Positions 1 to 5,750 of a stretch of DNA of 6,899 bases are shown in pieces. The notes under the pieces were generated by a model. That model was not told the origin of the DNA. It did not search any database and saw nothing but the letters and a program-made list of their open reading frames with translations. This DNA is from Acidimicrobiaceae bacterium (GTDB taxonomy: Bacteria > Actinomycetota > Acidimicrobiia > Acidimicrobiales > Palsa-688). The DNA lies in NCBI GenBank assembly GCA_009785715.1, contig WQVT01000122.1, forward strand, positions 1 to 6,899, read 5' to 3'. A program made the position numbers and the translations under genes. Numbering within the stretch: the stretch's first letter is position 1; each line of letters begins with the position of its first letter.

Positions 1-693
1 CAGATGACCGACTACACGGTTCCGGTCGATGACGGAGAGGTCGTCCTCGACGCCGTCCACCACGTGCAGGCGATGCACGCAGGCGACATGGCCGTGCGGT
101 GGAACTGCAAGGCCGGGAAGTGCGGCTCATGCTCGGCCGAGGTGAACGGCAAGCCCCGCCTGATGTGCATGGCGCGCCTGTCCACCTTCCCGAAGGACGA
201 GCCGATCACGATCACGCCGCTGCGGACCTTCCCCGTGATCCGGGACCTGGTCACCGACGTCAAGTTCAACTTCAAGAAGGCGGCGGAGGTTCCGGCCTTC
301 CACCCCTCCAAAGAGCAGCCGAAGGCGCCGTTCCGGATGGCCCAGATCGACGTCGAGCGCTCGCAGGAGTTCCGCAAGTGCATCGAATGCTTCCTCTGCC
401 AGAACACCTGCCACGTCATCCGGGACCACGAGGAGAACAAGGAGGCCTTCTCCGGGCCGCGGTTCTTCATCCGTTACGCCGAGTTGGACATGCACCCCAA
501 CGACGACCTGGACCGCAAGAAGATGGCCCAGGAGGAACGGGGTCTGGGGCTGTGCAACATCACCAAATGCTGCACGGAGGTTTGCCCCGAAAATATCAAG
601 ATCACCGACAACGGGATCATCCCGATGAAGGAGCGGGTCGTCGACGTGAAGTACGACCCGGTGCGCTTCTTCCGCCGCAAACGCGGAAGCTAG
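1..693 (+). CDS. sdhB: Succinate dehydrogenase/fumarate reductase iron-sulfur subunit (5' partial)
   Basis: This subunit carries electrons from the FAD of SdhA through three Fe-S clusters to the membrane quinone site in complex II. All cluster ligands are visible. Counting from the Met at base 4, the [2Fe-2S] ligands are C35, C40, C43 and C55. A CIECFLCQNTC block holds C126, C129, C132 and C136, and C184, C190 and C194-Pro follow. The spacings match those I recall for E. coli SdhB exactly, with Cys where E. coli has Asp at the third [2Fe-2S] position. C189 is an additional cysteine next to C190. The frame is open to base 1, and the N-terminal strand of the ferredoxin fold (about 20 residues before DYTVPVDDGEVVLD) is missing. 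The real start is therefore probably upstream, and the ATG at 4 is internal. The sequence resembles actinobacterial Sdh1 subunits (Rv0247c type). In that arrangement sdhB is the last gene after the membrane and flavoprotein subunits, consistent with a convergent neighbour here. Confidence 0.95.
   Translation, partial: QMTDYTVPVDDGEVVLDAVHHVQAMHAGDMAVRWNCKAGKCGSCSAEVNGKPRLMCMARLSTFPKDEPITITPLRTFPVIRDLVTDVKFNFKKAAEVPAFHPSKEQPKAPFRMAQIDVERSQEFRKCIECFLCQNTCHVIRDHEENKEAFSGPRFFIRYAELDMHPNDDLDRKKMAQEERGLGLCNITKCCTEVCPENIKITDNGIIPMKERVVDVKYDPVRFFRRKRGS
669..689. terminator. Hairpin over the sdhB 3' end, possible weak bidirectional terminator
   Basis: CTTCCGC (669-675) and GCGGAAG (683-689) form a perfect 7-bp stem around a 7-nt loop, ending just before the sdhB stop codon. 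It lies between two converging genes, where a shared terminator would be expected. No T-run follows on either strand, so this is not a canonical intrinsic terminator. The GCGGAAG arm is repeated at 699-705 by the tandem duplication, so either copy could pair with 669-675. A terminator role is inferred from position and symmetry only. Confidence 0.25.
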
Positions 694-714
694 ACCACGC
701 GGAAGCTAGACCAC
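681..714. repeat. 16-bp tandem duplication across the sdhB stop codon
   Basis: The unit ACGCGGAAGCTAGACC occurs at 681-696 and again, identically and directly abutting, at 697-712. It is followed by two bases (AC, 713-714) that begin a third copy. The sdhB stop TAG (691-693) lies in the first copy, and its duplicate (707-709) is out of frame because the unit is 16 bases. The protein ends in the first copy, so the duplication is silent for SdhB. It lies in the short gap before the end of the convergent malate synthase gene. Confidence 0.9.
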
Positions 715-721
715 TGAGGCG

Positions 722-2938
722 CTAGATCTCTTTGGCCTGAATCGCCTTCTCCCGGCGCCGCCGGGCGTGGACGATCGGCTCGGTGTATCCCGAAGGCTGC
801 TCGACGCCTTCGAGGACCAGCTCGCACGCGCCCTGGAACGCCTCACCGGTATAGGCCGGAGCCATCGGGACATAGTGGGGGTCGCCGGCGTTCTGGCGGT
901 CGACGACCTCGGCCATTCGCTTCATCGTGGCGATCACCGTGTCGCGATCGACGATCCCGTGGTGGAGCCAGTTGGCGATGTGTTGGGACGAGATCCGGCA
1001 GGTGGCACGGTCCTCCATGAGGGCCACGTCGTTGATGTCTGGCACCTTGGAACAGCCGACGCCCTGGTCGATCCAGCGGACGAGGTAGCCGAGGATGCCC
1101 TGAGCGTTGTTGTCCAACTCGGAACGGATCTCCTCGGCACTGAACGTCTTCTCGCTCGCCAGCGGCTCGCCGGCCGGAGGCCGGGCCAAGGGCAACGTAA
1201 GCATGCCTTCCAGGGTTGGTCCGCTCCGGCCGATGAGGCCTTCCTGGACGGCAGCCACGTCGACCTCGTGATAGTGCGTGGCGTGCAATGCGGCCGCGGT
1301 CGGCGACGGCACCCATGCGCAATTTGCCCCGGCCTTGGGGTGGCCGATCTTCTCGGCGAGCATCTGGCCCATGCGGTCGGCGGCGGTCCACATGCCTTTG
1401 CCGATCTGGGCCCGTCCCCGCAACCCGCAGGCGAGGCCCACGTTGACGTTGTGCTCTTCGTAGGAGGAGAGGAACCGCTCGGCCCGCATTGCTCCTTTTC
1501 GAACCATCGGGCCCGCCTCCATCGAGGTGTGGATCTCGTCGCCGGTGCGGTCCAGGAATCCGGTGTTGATGAACGCGATGCGGGTGCGGGCGGCGCGGAT
1601 GCACTCCTTCAGGTTGACGCTGGTTCGCCGCTCCTCGTCCATCAACCCGATCTTCACCGTTCCCGCCTCGAGGCCGAGCACGGCTTCGACGTGCCCGAGC
1701 ACCTCGTCGAAGAAGGCGACCTCAGCGGGGCCGTGCATCTTCGGCTTGACGACGTACACCGAGCCGGCCCGCGAGTTCGTCGGGAGGGGGCGCCGCACGT
1801 CGTGCAAGGCGATGGTGACGGTTATCAGAGCGTCGAGGAAGCCCTCGGGGATCTGCTGTCCATCGGCGTCGAGGACGGCGTCGGTCATGATCAGGTGGCC
1901 GACGTTGCGTACCAGGAGCAGGGCGCGACCCGGGAGCGTCGCCGCAGTGCCATCAGGAGCCTGGAATACCTGGTCCGCCGCCAGGCGGCGGGTCAGTTCA
2001 CGACCACCCTTGTCGAAGGTGACTTCCAGGTCACCCTTCATCAGGCCGAGCCAGTTCCGGTAGGCGGCCACCTTGTCGGCGGCGTCGACCGTCGCGACCG
2101 AGTCCTCGAAGTCCACGATGGTCGTCACCGCGGCCTCCATGACCACGTCGGAGATCCCTGCGGGGTCGCCGGCGCCGACCTCGCTCTTCCGGTCGATGAC
2201 CAGCTCGATGTGCAGCCCGTGATGGCGGAGGAGCACGGCGGTGGGCGCATCGGGATCGCCCCGGTAGCCGGCGAAGGCAGTGGGGTCTGCGGGACCGGAT
2301 GCGCGCTGGCCCCCCAGCGTCACCTCGAGGCGGCCATCCGCCACCCGGTAGCCGACGGCGTCGGCGTGCGAACCGTTCCCGAGCGGCACCGCCCGATCCA
2401 GGAAGGTGCGGACCCAGGCCACCACGCGTGCACCGCGGGCGGGGTCGTAGGGTCCCGGTTCGGGCAGGTCGCCCAGTGCGTCGGTGCCGTAGAGGGCGTC
2501 GTAGAGGGAGACCCAACGGGCGTTTGCGGCGTTGAGGGCGTAGCGGGCGATGGTGACCGGGACCACCAGCTGCGGACCGGCGATCGTGGCGATCTCCGGG
2601 TCGACGTGGTTCGGGTCGATCTCGAAATCGGGACCAGCGGGCTGGAGATACCCGATGCTTTCGAGGAACGACCGATAGGCCGAGGCGTCGTGGGGTGCGT
2701 CACGGTGCTCGAGGTGCCAGGAGTCGATGGCCGACTGCAACTCGGCCCGCCGCTCCAACAGCTCCCGGTTGCGGCCCGAATAGCGCTCGATCAGCTCCGC
2801 CAGACCGCGCCAGAAGACAGCGGGGTCGATCCCGGTGCCGGGCAGGGCTTCTTCGTCGATGAAACGGTGCAGCTCGGGGTCGACCTGCAGGCCCTCCACG
2901 AAGTCGGATTGTCTCGTCGGTGGCTGCAGATCGGTCAT
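722..2938 (-). CDS. glcB: Malate synthase G
   Basis: This enzyme condenses glyoxylate with acetyl-CoA to give malate and CoA in the glyoxylate shunt and in glycolate/glyoxylate use, and is cytosolic. The 738-residue length fits the G isoform (about 720-740). Family blocks in order: VDFEDSVATVDAADK (275-289), LLVRNVGHL (341-349), VVKPKMHGP (396-404), GLMDEERRT (431-439), a nearly invariant stretch AFINTGFLDRTGDEIHTSMEAGPMVRK (455-481), and MEDRATCRISSQHIANWLHHGI (641-662). By analogy with E. coli and M. tuberculosis GlcB, R344 binds glyoxylate, E435 and D463 bind Mg2+, and D643 is the catalytic base. The start is the ATG at 2938. The frame stays open 60 codons further upstream, but that extension is Arg/Trp-rich with no family similarity and runs through the divergent promoter region. 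No good ribosome-binding site precedes the ATG: the best match, GGAGGT at 2980-2975, is 36 nt away. The gene converges on sdhB. No isocitrate lyase gene is in view. Confidence 0.97.
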   Translation of the reverse strand: MTDLQPPTRQSDFVEGLQVDPELHRFIDEEALPGTGIDPAVFWRGLAELIERYSGRNRELLERRAELQSAIDSWHLEHRDAPHDASAYRSFLESIGYLQPAGPDFEIDPNHVDPEIATIAGPQLVVPVTIARYALNAANARWVSLYDALYGTDALGDLPEPGPYDPARGARVVAWVRTFLDRAVPLGNGSHADAVGYRVADGRLEVTLGGQRASGPADPTAFAGYRGDPDAPTAVLLRHHGLHIELVIDRKSEVGAGDPAGISDVVMEAAVTTIVDFEDSVATVDAADKVAAYRNWLGLMKGDLEVTFDKGGRELTRRLAADQVFQAPDGTAATLPGRALLLVRNVGHLIMTDAVLDADGQQIPEGFLDALITVTIALHDVRRPLPTNSRAGSVYVVKPKMHGPAEVAFFDEVLGHVEAVLGLEAGTVKIGLMDEERRTSVNLKECIRAARTRIAFINTGFLDRTGDEIHTSMEAGPMVRKGAMRAERFLSSYEEHNVNVGLACGLRGRAQIGKGMWTAADRMGQMLAEKIGHPKAGANCAWVPSPTAAALHATHYHEVDVAAVQEGLIGRSGPTLEGMLTLPLARPPAGEPLASEKTFSAEEIRSELDNNAQGILGYLVRWIDQGVGCSKVPDINDVALMEDRATCRISSQHIANWLHHGIVDRDTVIATMKRMAEVVDRQNAGDPHYVPMAPAYTGEAFQGACELVLEGVEQPSGYTEPIVHARRRREKAIQAKEI

Positions 2939-2954
2939 ATCAGCCCACGATCGC

Positions 2955-2969
2955 AGGTCGGCCCGACCT
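2955..2969. promoter_or_regulatory. Perfect 15-bp inverted repeat upstream of glcB, operator candidate
   Basis: AGGTCGG and CCGACCT are perfect 7-nt inverted arms around a single C. The site lies 17 to 31 bases upstream of the glcB ATG, where a repressor would block initiation or early elongation. As RNA it could form a 5-bp stem with a 5-nt loop, between the distant GGAGGT (2980-2975) and the start codon. I do not match it to a known regulator consensus. An operator is inferred from symmetry and position only. Confidence 0.4.
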
Positions 2970-2983
2970 CTGCCACCTCCGCA

Positions 2984-3001
2984 AGTGAGCGCGCGGTCAC
3001 T
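2984..3001. repeat. Inverted repeat AGTGA-N8-TCACT in the divergent promoter region
   Basis: Perfect 5-nt arms (2984-2988 and 2997-3001) flank GCGCGCGG. The GTGA...TCAC arms recall CRP/GlxR-type sites, which control glyoxylate genes in some actinobacteria. The usual spacing between these arms is 6, whereas here it is 8, so this is not a good CRP-family match. Short dyads of this size are also common by chance in G+C-rich DNA. Confidence 0.25.
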
Positions 3002-3096
3002 ACGCTGGCATGCCACGAAGCGGCACCCAAGCCGCCAAACCTCATCAAAGCACCGAACACCGTCAATCCAGACCCACCGAAAGCCAGCGGGAGCCC

Positions 3097-5106
3097 ATGA
3101 CCAAGCGTGCCGTCCCACCGCCGACTAATGACAAAGGGACACCGACCGCGCCCCCACCTCCCCCGGCGTGGCGTCACTACCTCTGGGTGGCCGCCCTGGT
3201 CATCTTCGTCGTCCTGTTCTTCATCCTCCCCAACACCCGGGGTCCTGAGCACGTAACGCTCAACTATTCGCAGTTCCTGAACGATGTCTCGCACCACCAG
3301 GTGAAGACCGTCACGATCTCGTCGAACGGGAATGCCCAGGGAACGCTCGCCAACGGCCACACCTTCGACACCGTCATCCCCACGCAGGCCGGTCAGCCGT
3401 TCCTCGACGAGCTGAGGTCAGGCGGGGTCGAGATCACCGCCAATACGACCGGCGCGTCGTTCGGATCGCAGGTGCTGACCTGGGTCATCCTGCTCCTGCC
3501 GTTCATCGTGCTCGGCTACCTGTGGTTCCGCCTCTCGAGGGGAGCCGGGGGGAAAATGCAGGGTGGTCCGTTCGGCGTGGGCCGGTCGAAGGCGAAGGTC
3601 TTCGACGAGGAGCGGCCGACCACCCGGTTCAGCGACGTGGCCGGCTACGAAGGGGCGAAGTCCGAGATCACCGAGGTGGTCGACTTCCTCTCACAGCCCG
3701 AGCGCTACTCGCGGGCCGGGGCCATGGCGCCGCGTGGGATCCTCATGGTCGGTCCTCCGGGGACCGGGAAAACGCTCTTCGCCCGGGCGGTCGCCGGCGA
3801 GGCCCACGTCCCCTTCTTCTCGGTGACCGGGTCGAGCTTCGTCGAGATGTTCGTGGGTGTCGGGGCGGCGCGGGTCCGGGATCTGTTCGCCGAGGCCCGC
3901 AAGCGGGCCCCAGCCATCATCTTCGTGGACGAGATCGACGCCATCGGCCAGCGGCGTGGCGGCGCCGGGGCTGTCGTGTCCAACGACGAGCGTGAACAGA
4001 CGCTCAACCAGCTCCTGGCGGAGATGGACGGGTTCGACCCTGCCACCGGCATCGTGGTCCTCGCCGCCACCAACCGGCCCGAGGTCCTCGATCCCGCACT
4101 GCTCCGCCCAGGGCGGTTCGACCGGCAGGTGACCATCCCGCTGCCGACGCTCCCCGAGCGTGTCGCCATTCTCGCCGTCCACTGCCGGGGGAAGCAGGTC
4201 GATCCGGGCGTCGATCTCGAGGTCGTCGCTCGGGGGACCCCGGGATTCGCCGGCGCCGACCTTGCCAACCTCGTCAACGAGGCTGCGATCCACGCCGTGC
4301 GCGCCGGGCGCGAGGTCATCACGGCGGAGGACTTCGCCGAAGCAAGGGACCGGATCCTCATCGGGCGGCGAGAAGGATCGAACGTGCTGCTGCCGGAGGA
4401 GAAGCATGCGGTGGCGGTGCACGAAGCGGGGCACGCCCTCGTGGCCGTCTACGCCGACCACGCCGATCCGGTGTCCAAGGTGACGATCCTGCCGGCCGGC
4501 CAGGCCCTCGGGGTCACCCAGCAATTGCCGCTGGTGGAGCGACACCTCTATGGCGAGGACTATCTCCATGACATGCTGGCCGTCGATCTCGGGGGACGGG
4601 CCGGTGAGCTGGTGGTGCTCGGGCAAGGCTCCACGGGCGCAGCCAACGACTTGGCGAAGGCCACCGAGCTGGCGACCAAGATGGTGAGGGAGTTCGGCCT
4701 GTCATCGAAGATCGGGCCGATCGGGTACCCGGCCGGCGGGTCGGTGTTCCTCGGAGGCGGGGGCAGCGAGCTGTCCAGTCGACCGTTCGCCGAGTCGACC
4801 CAGGCCGCCATCGATGCCGAGGTGTCCCGTCTCCTGCGGGAGGCAGAGGAGCAGGCAATCTCGACCCTGAAGACCCACATGGACGTCTACGACCGGGTCG
4901 TTGCCCTCCTCCTCGACCGCGAAACCCTGGACGGCTCGGAGATCTATGCCCTGGCCGGCCGCCCCGAGCCGAGCAACGGACGCGCGACGACGGTGGCGCC
5001 TGAACGTGCCGCCGCAGCCGCGGCGGCCAGCCCGAGGCCGCAAAGCGGCGCGCCGACGGCGGCCGCCGTGGCGGTGACCGCAGAGGAGGGACGCCAGCCG
5101 CGCTGA
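3097..5106 (+). CDS. ftsH: ATP-dependent zinc metalloprotease FtsH (AAA+ membrane protease)
   Basis: FtsH forms a membrane-anchored hexamer that unfolds and degrades damaged membrane proteins and selected cytosolic regulators. The 669-residue protein has a short Pro-rich cytosolic N-terminus, a first membrane segment (about 27-45), an extracytoplasmic domain (46-124) and a second membrane segment (about 125-145). The AAA+ module shows Walker A GPPGTGKT (219-226), pore motif FVG (252-254), Walker B IIFVDEID (274-281) and the second region of homology with R337 and R340. The protease has zinc motif HEAGH (442-446) and a likely third ligand D518 in STGAAND. The usual GGR-x-AEE after the zinc site reads GGRAGEL here. 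The C-terminus ends in an Ala-rich, low-complexity tail (about 637-661). The start at 3097 was chosen because the next in-frame ATG (3010) adds 29 residues with no family character. GGAG at 3090-3093 is rather close to the start. The gene stands alone, away from the tilS-hpt-ftsH-folE context seen for the main actinobacterial copy, so it may be a second paralogue. Confidence 0.96.
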   Translation: MTKRAVPPPTNDKGTPTAPPPPPAWRHYLWVAALVIFVVLFFILPNTRGPEHVTLNYSQFLNDVSHHQVKTVTISSNGNAQGTLANGHTFDTVIPTQAGQPFLDELRSGGVEITANTTGASFGSQVLTWVILLLPFIVLGYLWFRLSRGAGGKMQGGPFGVGRSKAKVFDEERPTTRFSDVAGYEGAKSEITEVVDFLSQPERYSRAGAMAPRGILMVGPPGTGKTLFARAVAGEAHVPFFSVTGSSFVEMFVGVGAARVRDLFAEARKRAPAIIFVDEIDAIGQRRGGAGAVVSNDEREQTLNQLLAEMDGFDPATGIVVLAATNRPEVLDPALLRPGRFDRQVTIPLPTLPERVAILAVHCRGKQVDPGVDLEVVARGTPGFAGADLANLVNEAAIHAVRAGREVITAEDFAEARDRILIGRREGSNVLLPEEKHAVAVHEAGHALVAVYADHADPVSKVTILPAGQALGVTQQLPLVERHLYGEDYLHDMLAVDLGGRAGELVVLGQGSTGAANDLAKATELATKMVREFGLSSKIGPIGYPAGGSVFLGGGGSELSSRPFAESTQAAIDAEVSRLLREAEEQAISTLKTHMDVYDRVVALLLDRETLDGSEIYALAGRPEPSNGRATTVAPERAAAAAAASPRPQSGAPTAAAVAVTAEEGRQPR

Positions 5107-5110
5107 GCCC

Positions 5111-5134
5111 GTTCGCCGCCGTCCGGCGGCGAAC
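5111..5134. terminator. Strong hairpin between convergent ftsH and flavin reductase genes
   Basis: GTTCGCCGCC (5111-5120) and GGCGGCGAAC (5125-5134) form a perfect 10-bp, G+C-rich stem with a GTCC loop. It begins 4 nt after the ftsH stop and lies 14 nt beyond the stop of the opposing gene, so it can serve both transcripts. A TTTT run (5147-5150) is 12 nt past the stem in the ftsH direction. Alternatively CCGCCG (5116-5121) can pair with CGGCGG (5141-5146), directly before that T-run. No T-run exists on the minus side. G+C-rich hairpins with poor U-tracts are usual in actinobacteria. Confidence 0.7.
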
Positions 5135-5148
5135 CCAGCGCGGCGGTT

Positions 5149-5631
5149 TTATCCCCCGTAGTTCATCCCGGTCGCCCGTAGGTTGAGCGGCTTGGCCTCG
5201 GCGTCACGGACACCCGCGCCCACGACCTCGGCGACGAAAAGGGTGTGGTCCCCCTTGGCCACCGTGTCGGTGACCGTCGCCTCCCACCAGTACGGCAGGT
5301 CCACCAGCAGGGGGCTCCCGGTCTCCGGGCCGTCCTCGAATGCGTAGCCGTTGAGCTTGCCGTCCTCAACCTTGGTCGTCCGGAAGAAAGCCTTGGCGAT
5401 GTCGAGTTGGTCCTCGCCGAGCACGTTGACGGCGAACTTGCCCGTCGAGGTGATGAGGGCGTGGCTGTCGTTGTCCGTCTTGACACCGACGGCGATCAGG
5501 GGGGGCTCGAAGGACGTCTGCGTCACCCAGTTGACGCCGGCGGCCGCGTACTGGTCGCCGTCCCGGGCAGTGAGGACATAGAGGCCGTAGGTGATCGCCC
5601 GCAGGGCAACTTTCTTGTCTTGTGGATCCAT
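5149..5631 (-). CDS. Flavin reductase-like domain protein (FMN-binding split barrel)
   Basis: This 160-residue single-domain protein belongs to the flavin reductase-like family, whose members bind FMN and either supply reduced flavin to a partner oxygenase or pass electrons to other acceptors. Family features in order: TYGLYVLTA (14-22), NWVTQTSFEPPLIAVGV (34-50) in the flavin-binding region, FAVNVL (66-71), GDHTLFVAEV (127-136), and the C-terminal GMNYGG. The YGG ending resembles the reductase domain of multidomain flavoproteins and high-molecular-weight rubredoxins, but no rubredoxin or diiron domain is attached here. The start is secure: an in-frame TAG (5643-5641) lies 9 nt before the ATG. 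GAGGG (5649-5645) is a possible ribosome-binding site at a long 13-nt spacing. No oxygenase partner is in the window, so the substrate is unknown. It is divergent from the radical-SAM gene with 119 bp between starts. Confidence 0.85.
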   Translation of the reverse strand: MDPQDKKVALRAITYGLYVLTARDGDQYAAAGVNWVTQTSFEPPLIAVGVKTDNDSHALITSTGKFAVNVLGEDQLDIAKAFFRTTKVEDGKLNGYAFEDGPETGSPLLVDLPYWWEATVTDTVAKGDHTLFVAEVVGAGVRDAEAKPLNLRATGMNYGG

Positions 5632-5655
5632 GCGTATGTTCTAGCCCTCGCTGCC

Positions 5656-5676
5656 GCCCGTCCGCTCAGGACGGGC
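5656..5676. repeat. Perfect inverted repeat in the flavin reductase leader
   Basis: GCCCGTCC (5656-5663) and GGACGGGC (5669-5676) are perfect 8-nt arms around GCTCA. The site ends 24 bases before the flavin reductase ATG, on that gene's transcript side. It could be an operator or a leader hairpin. No T-run follows on either strand, which argues against an intrinsic terminator. The function is unknown. Confidence 0.45.
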
Positions 5677-5715
5677 CCTGCTCGGTACAGACTCTGCCCA
5701 GGGGGCGACGGTCGC

Positions 5716-5744
5716 TTGACGATCGAACATCTGTTCCCTAACCT
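5716..5744 (+). promoter_or_regulatory. Sigma-70-type promoter of the radical-SAM gene
   Basis: The -35 TTGACG (5716-5721) and the -10 TAACCT (5739-5744) are separated by the ideal 17 nt. Five of six -35 bases match TTGACA, and the -10 matches the actinobacterial TANNNT pattern. Counting 7 nt from the -10 puts the transcription start at about 5751, the first base of the GTG start codon, which predicts a leaderless message. The spacer is occupied by a LexA-like box, so the promoter is probably repressed in undamaged cells. Confidence 0.75.
5723..5738. promoter_or_regulatory. LexA-binding site (SOS box) candidate
   Basis: TCGAAC-ATCT-GTTCCC matches the mycobacterial SOS box TCGAAC-N4-GTTCGA at 10 of 12 defined positions, and the Gram-positive form CGAACRNRYGTTYC at all but one. 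It lies wholly within the 17-nt spacer between -35 and -10, directly abutting the -10. LexA there would exclude RNA polymerase. It is about 92-107 nt upstream of the divergent flavin reductase ATG, so an effect on that gene is possible but less likely. Binding by LexA is inferred. Confidence 0.7.
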
Positions 5745-5750
5745 GGTGGC

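Larger units (their letters stand above)
2939..3096. promoter_or_regulatory. Divergent intergenic region between glcB and ftsH
   Basis: These 158 bp lie between the start codons of two divergent genes and must hold both promoters. I see several short dyads: AGGTCGG-C-CCGACCT at 2955-2969, AGTGA-N8-TCACT at 2984-3001, and the 10-bp palindrome TGGCATGCCA at 3006-3015. On the minus strand a TTGACG (3066-3061) could be a -35 box for glcB, but no convincing -10 follows at 16-18 nt. On the plus strand TACGCT (3001-3006) fits a TANNNT -10 but lacks a -35. Neither promoter can be fixed from sequence alone. Reading frames from both genes run through this region but look like G+C-driven open frames. 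Confidence 0.55.

Noticed and set aside
4..693. The ATG at base 4 as the true start of sdhB
   Set aside because: The frame is open to the window edge, and about 20 residues of the conserved N-terminal ferredoxin-fold strand would be missing.
3010..3096. A 29-residue N-terminal extension of FtsH from the ATG at 3010
   Set aside because: It has no family character, and TGGCATGCCA around that ATG is a palindrome in the promoter region. TACGCT is only 3 nt before it, too close for a leaderless start.
767..3100. A 777-codon open frame on the plus strand, antisense to malate synthase
   Set aside because: It lies almost entirely over glcB, which has clear family motifs throughout. The translation is rich in Gly, Val, Asp and Arg with no recognisable domain. 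High G+C at third codon positions removes stops from antisense frames, which explains its length.
2939..3118. A 60-residue N-terminal extension of malate synthase starting at 3118
   Set aside because: The extension is not like any malate synthase, overlaps the ftsH start and fills the divergent promoter region. The ATG at 2938 gives the expected family length.
3691..4626. A 311-codon minus-strand frame opposite ftsH
   Set aside because: It is antisense to the AAA+ and protease core of FtsH and its translation has no recognisable domain, so it is a G+C-driven shadow.
5632..5646. TAGAAC as a -10 box making the flavin reductase mRNA leaderless as well
   Set aside because: The last base of the hexamer is C instead of the strongly conserved T, and no -35 sequence lies at the right distance.
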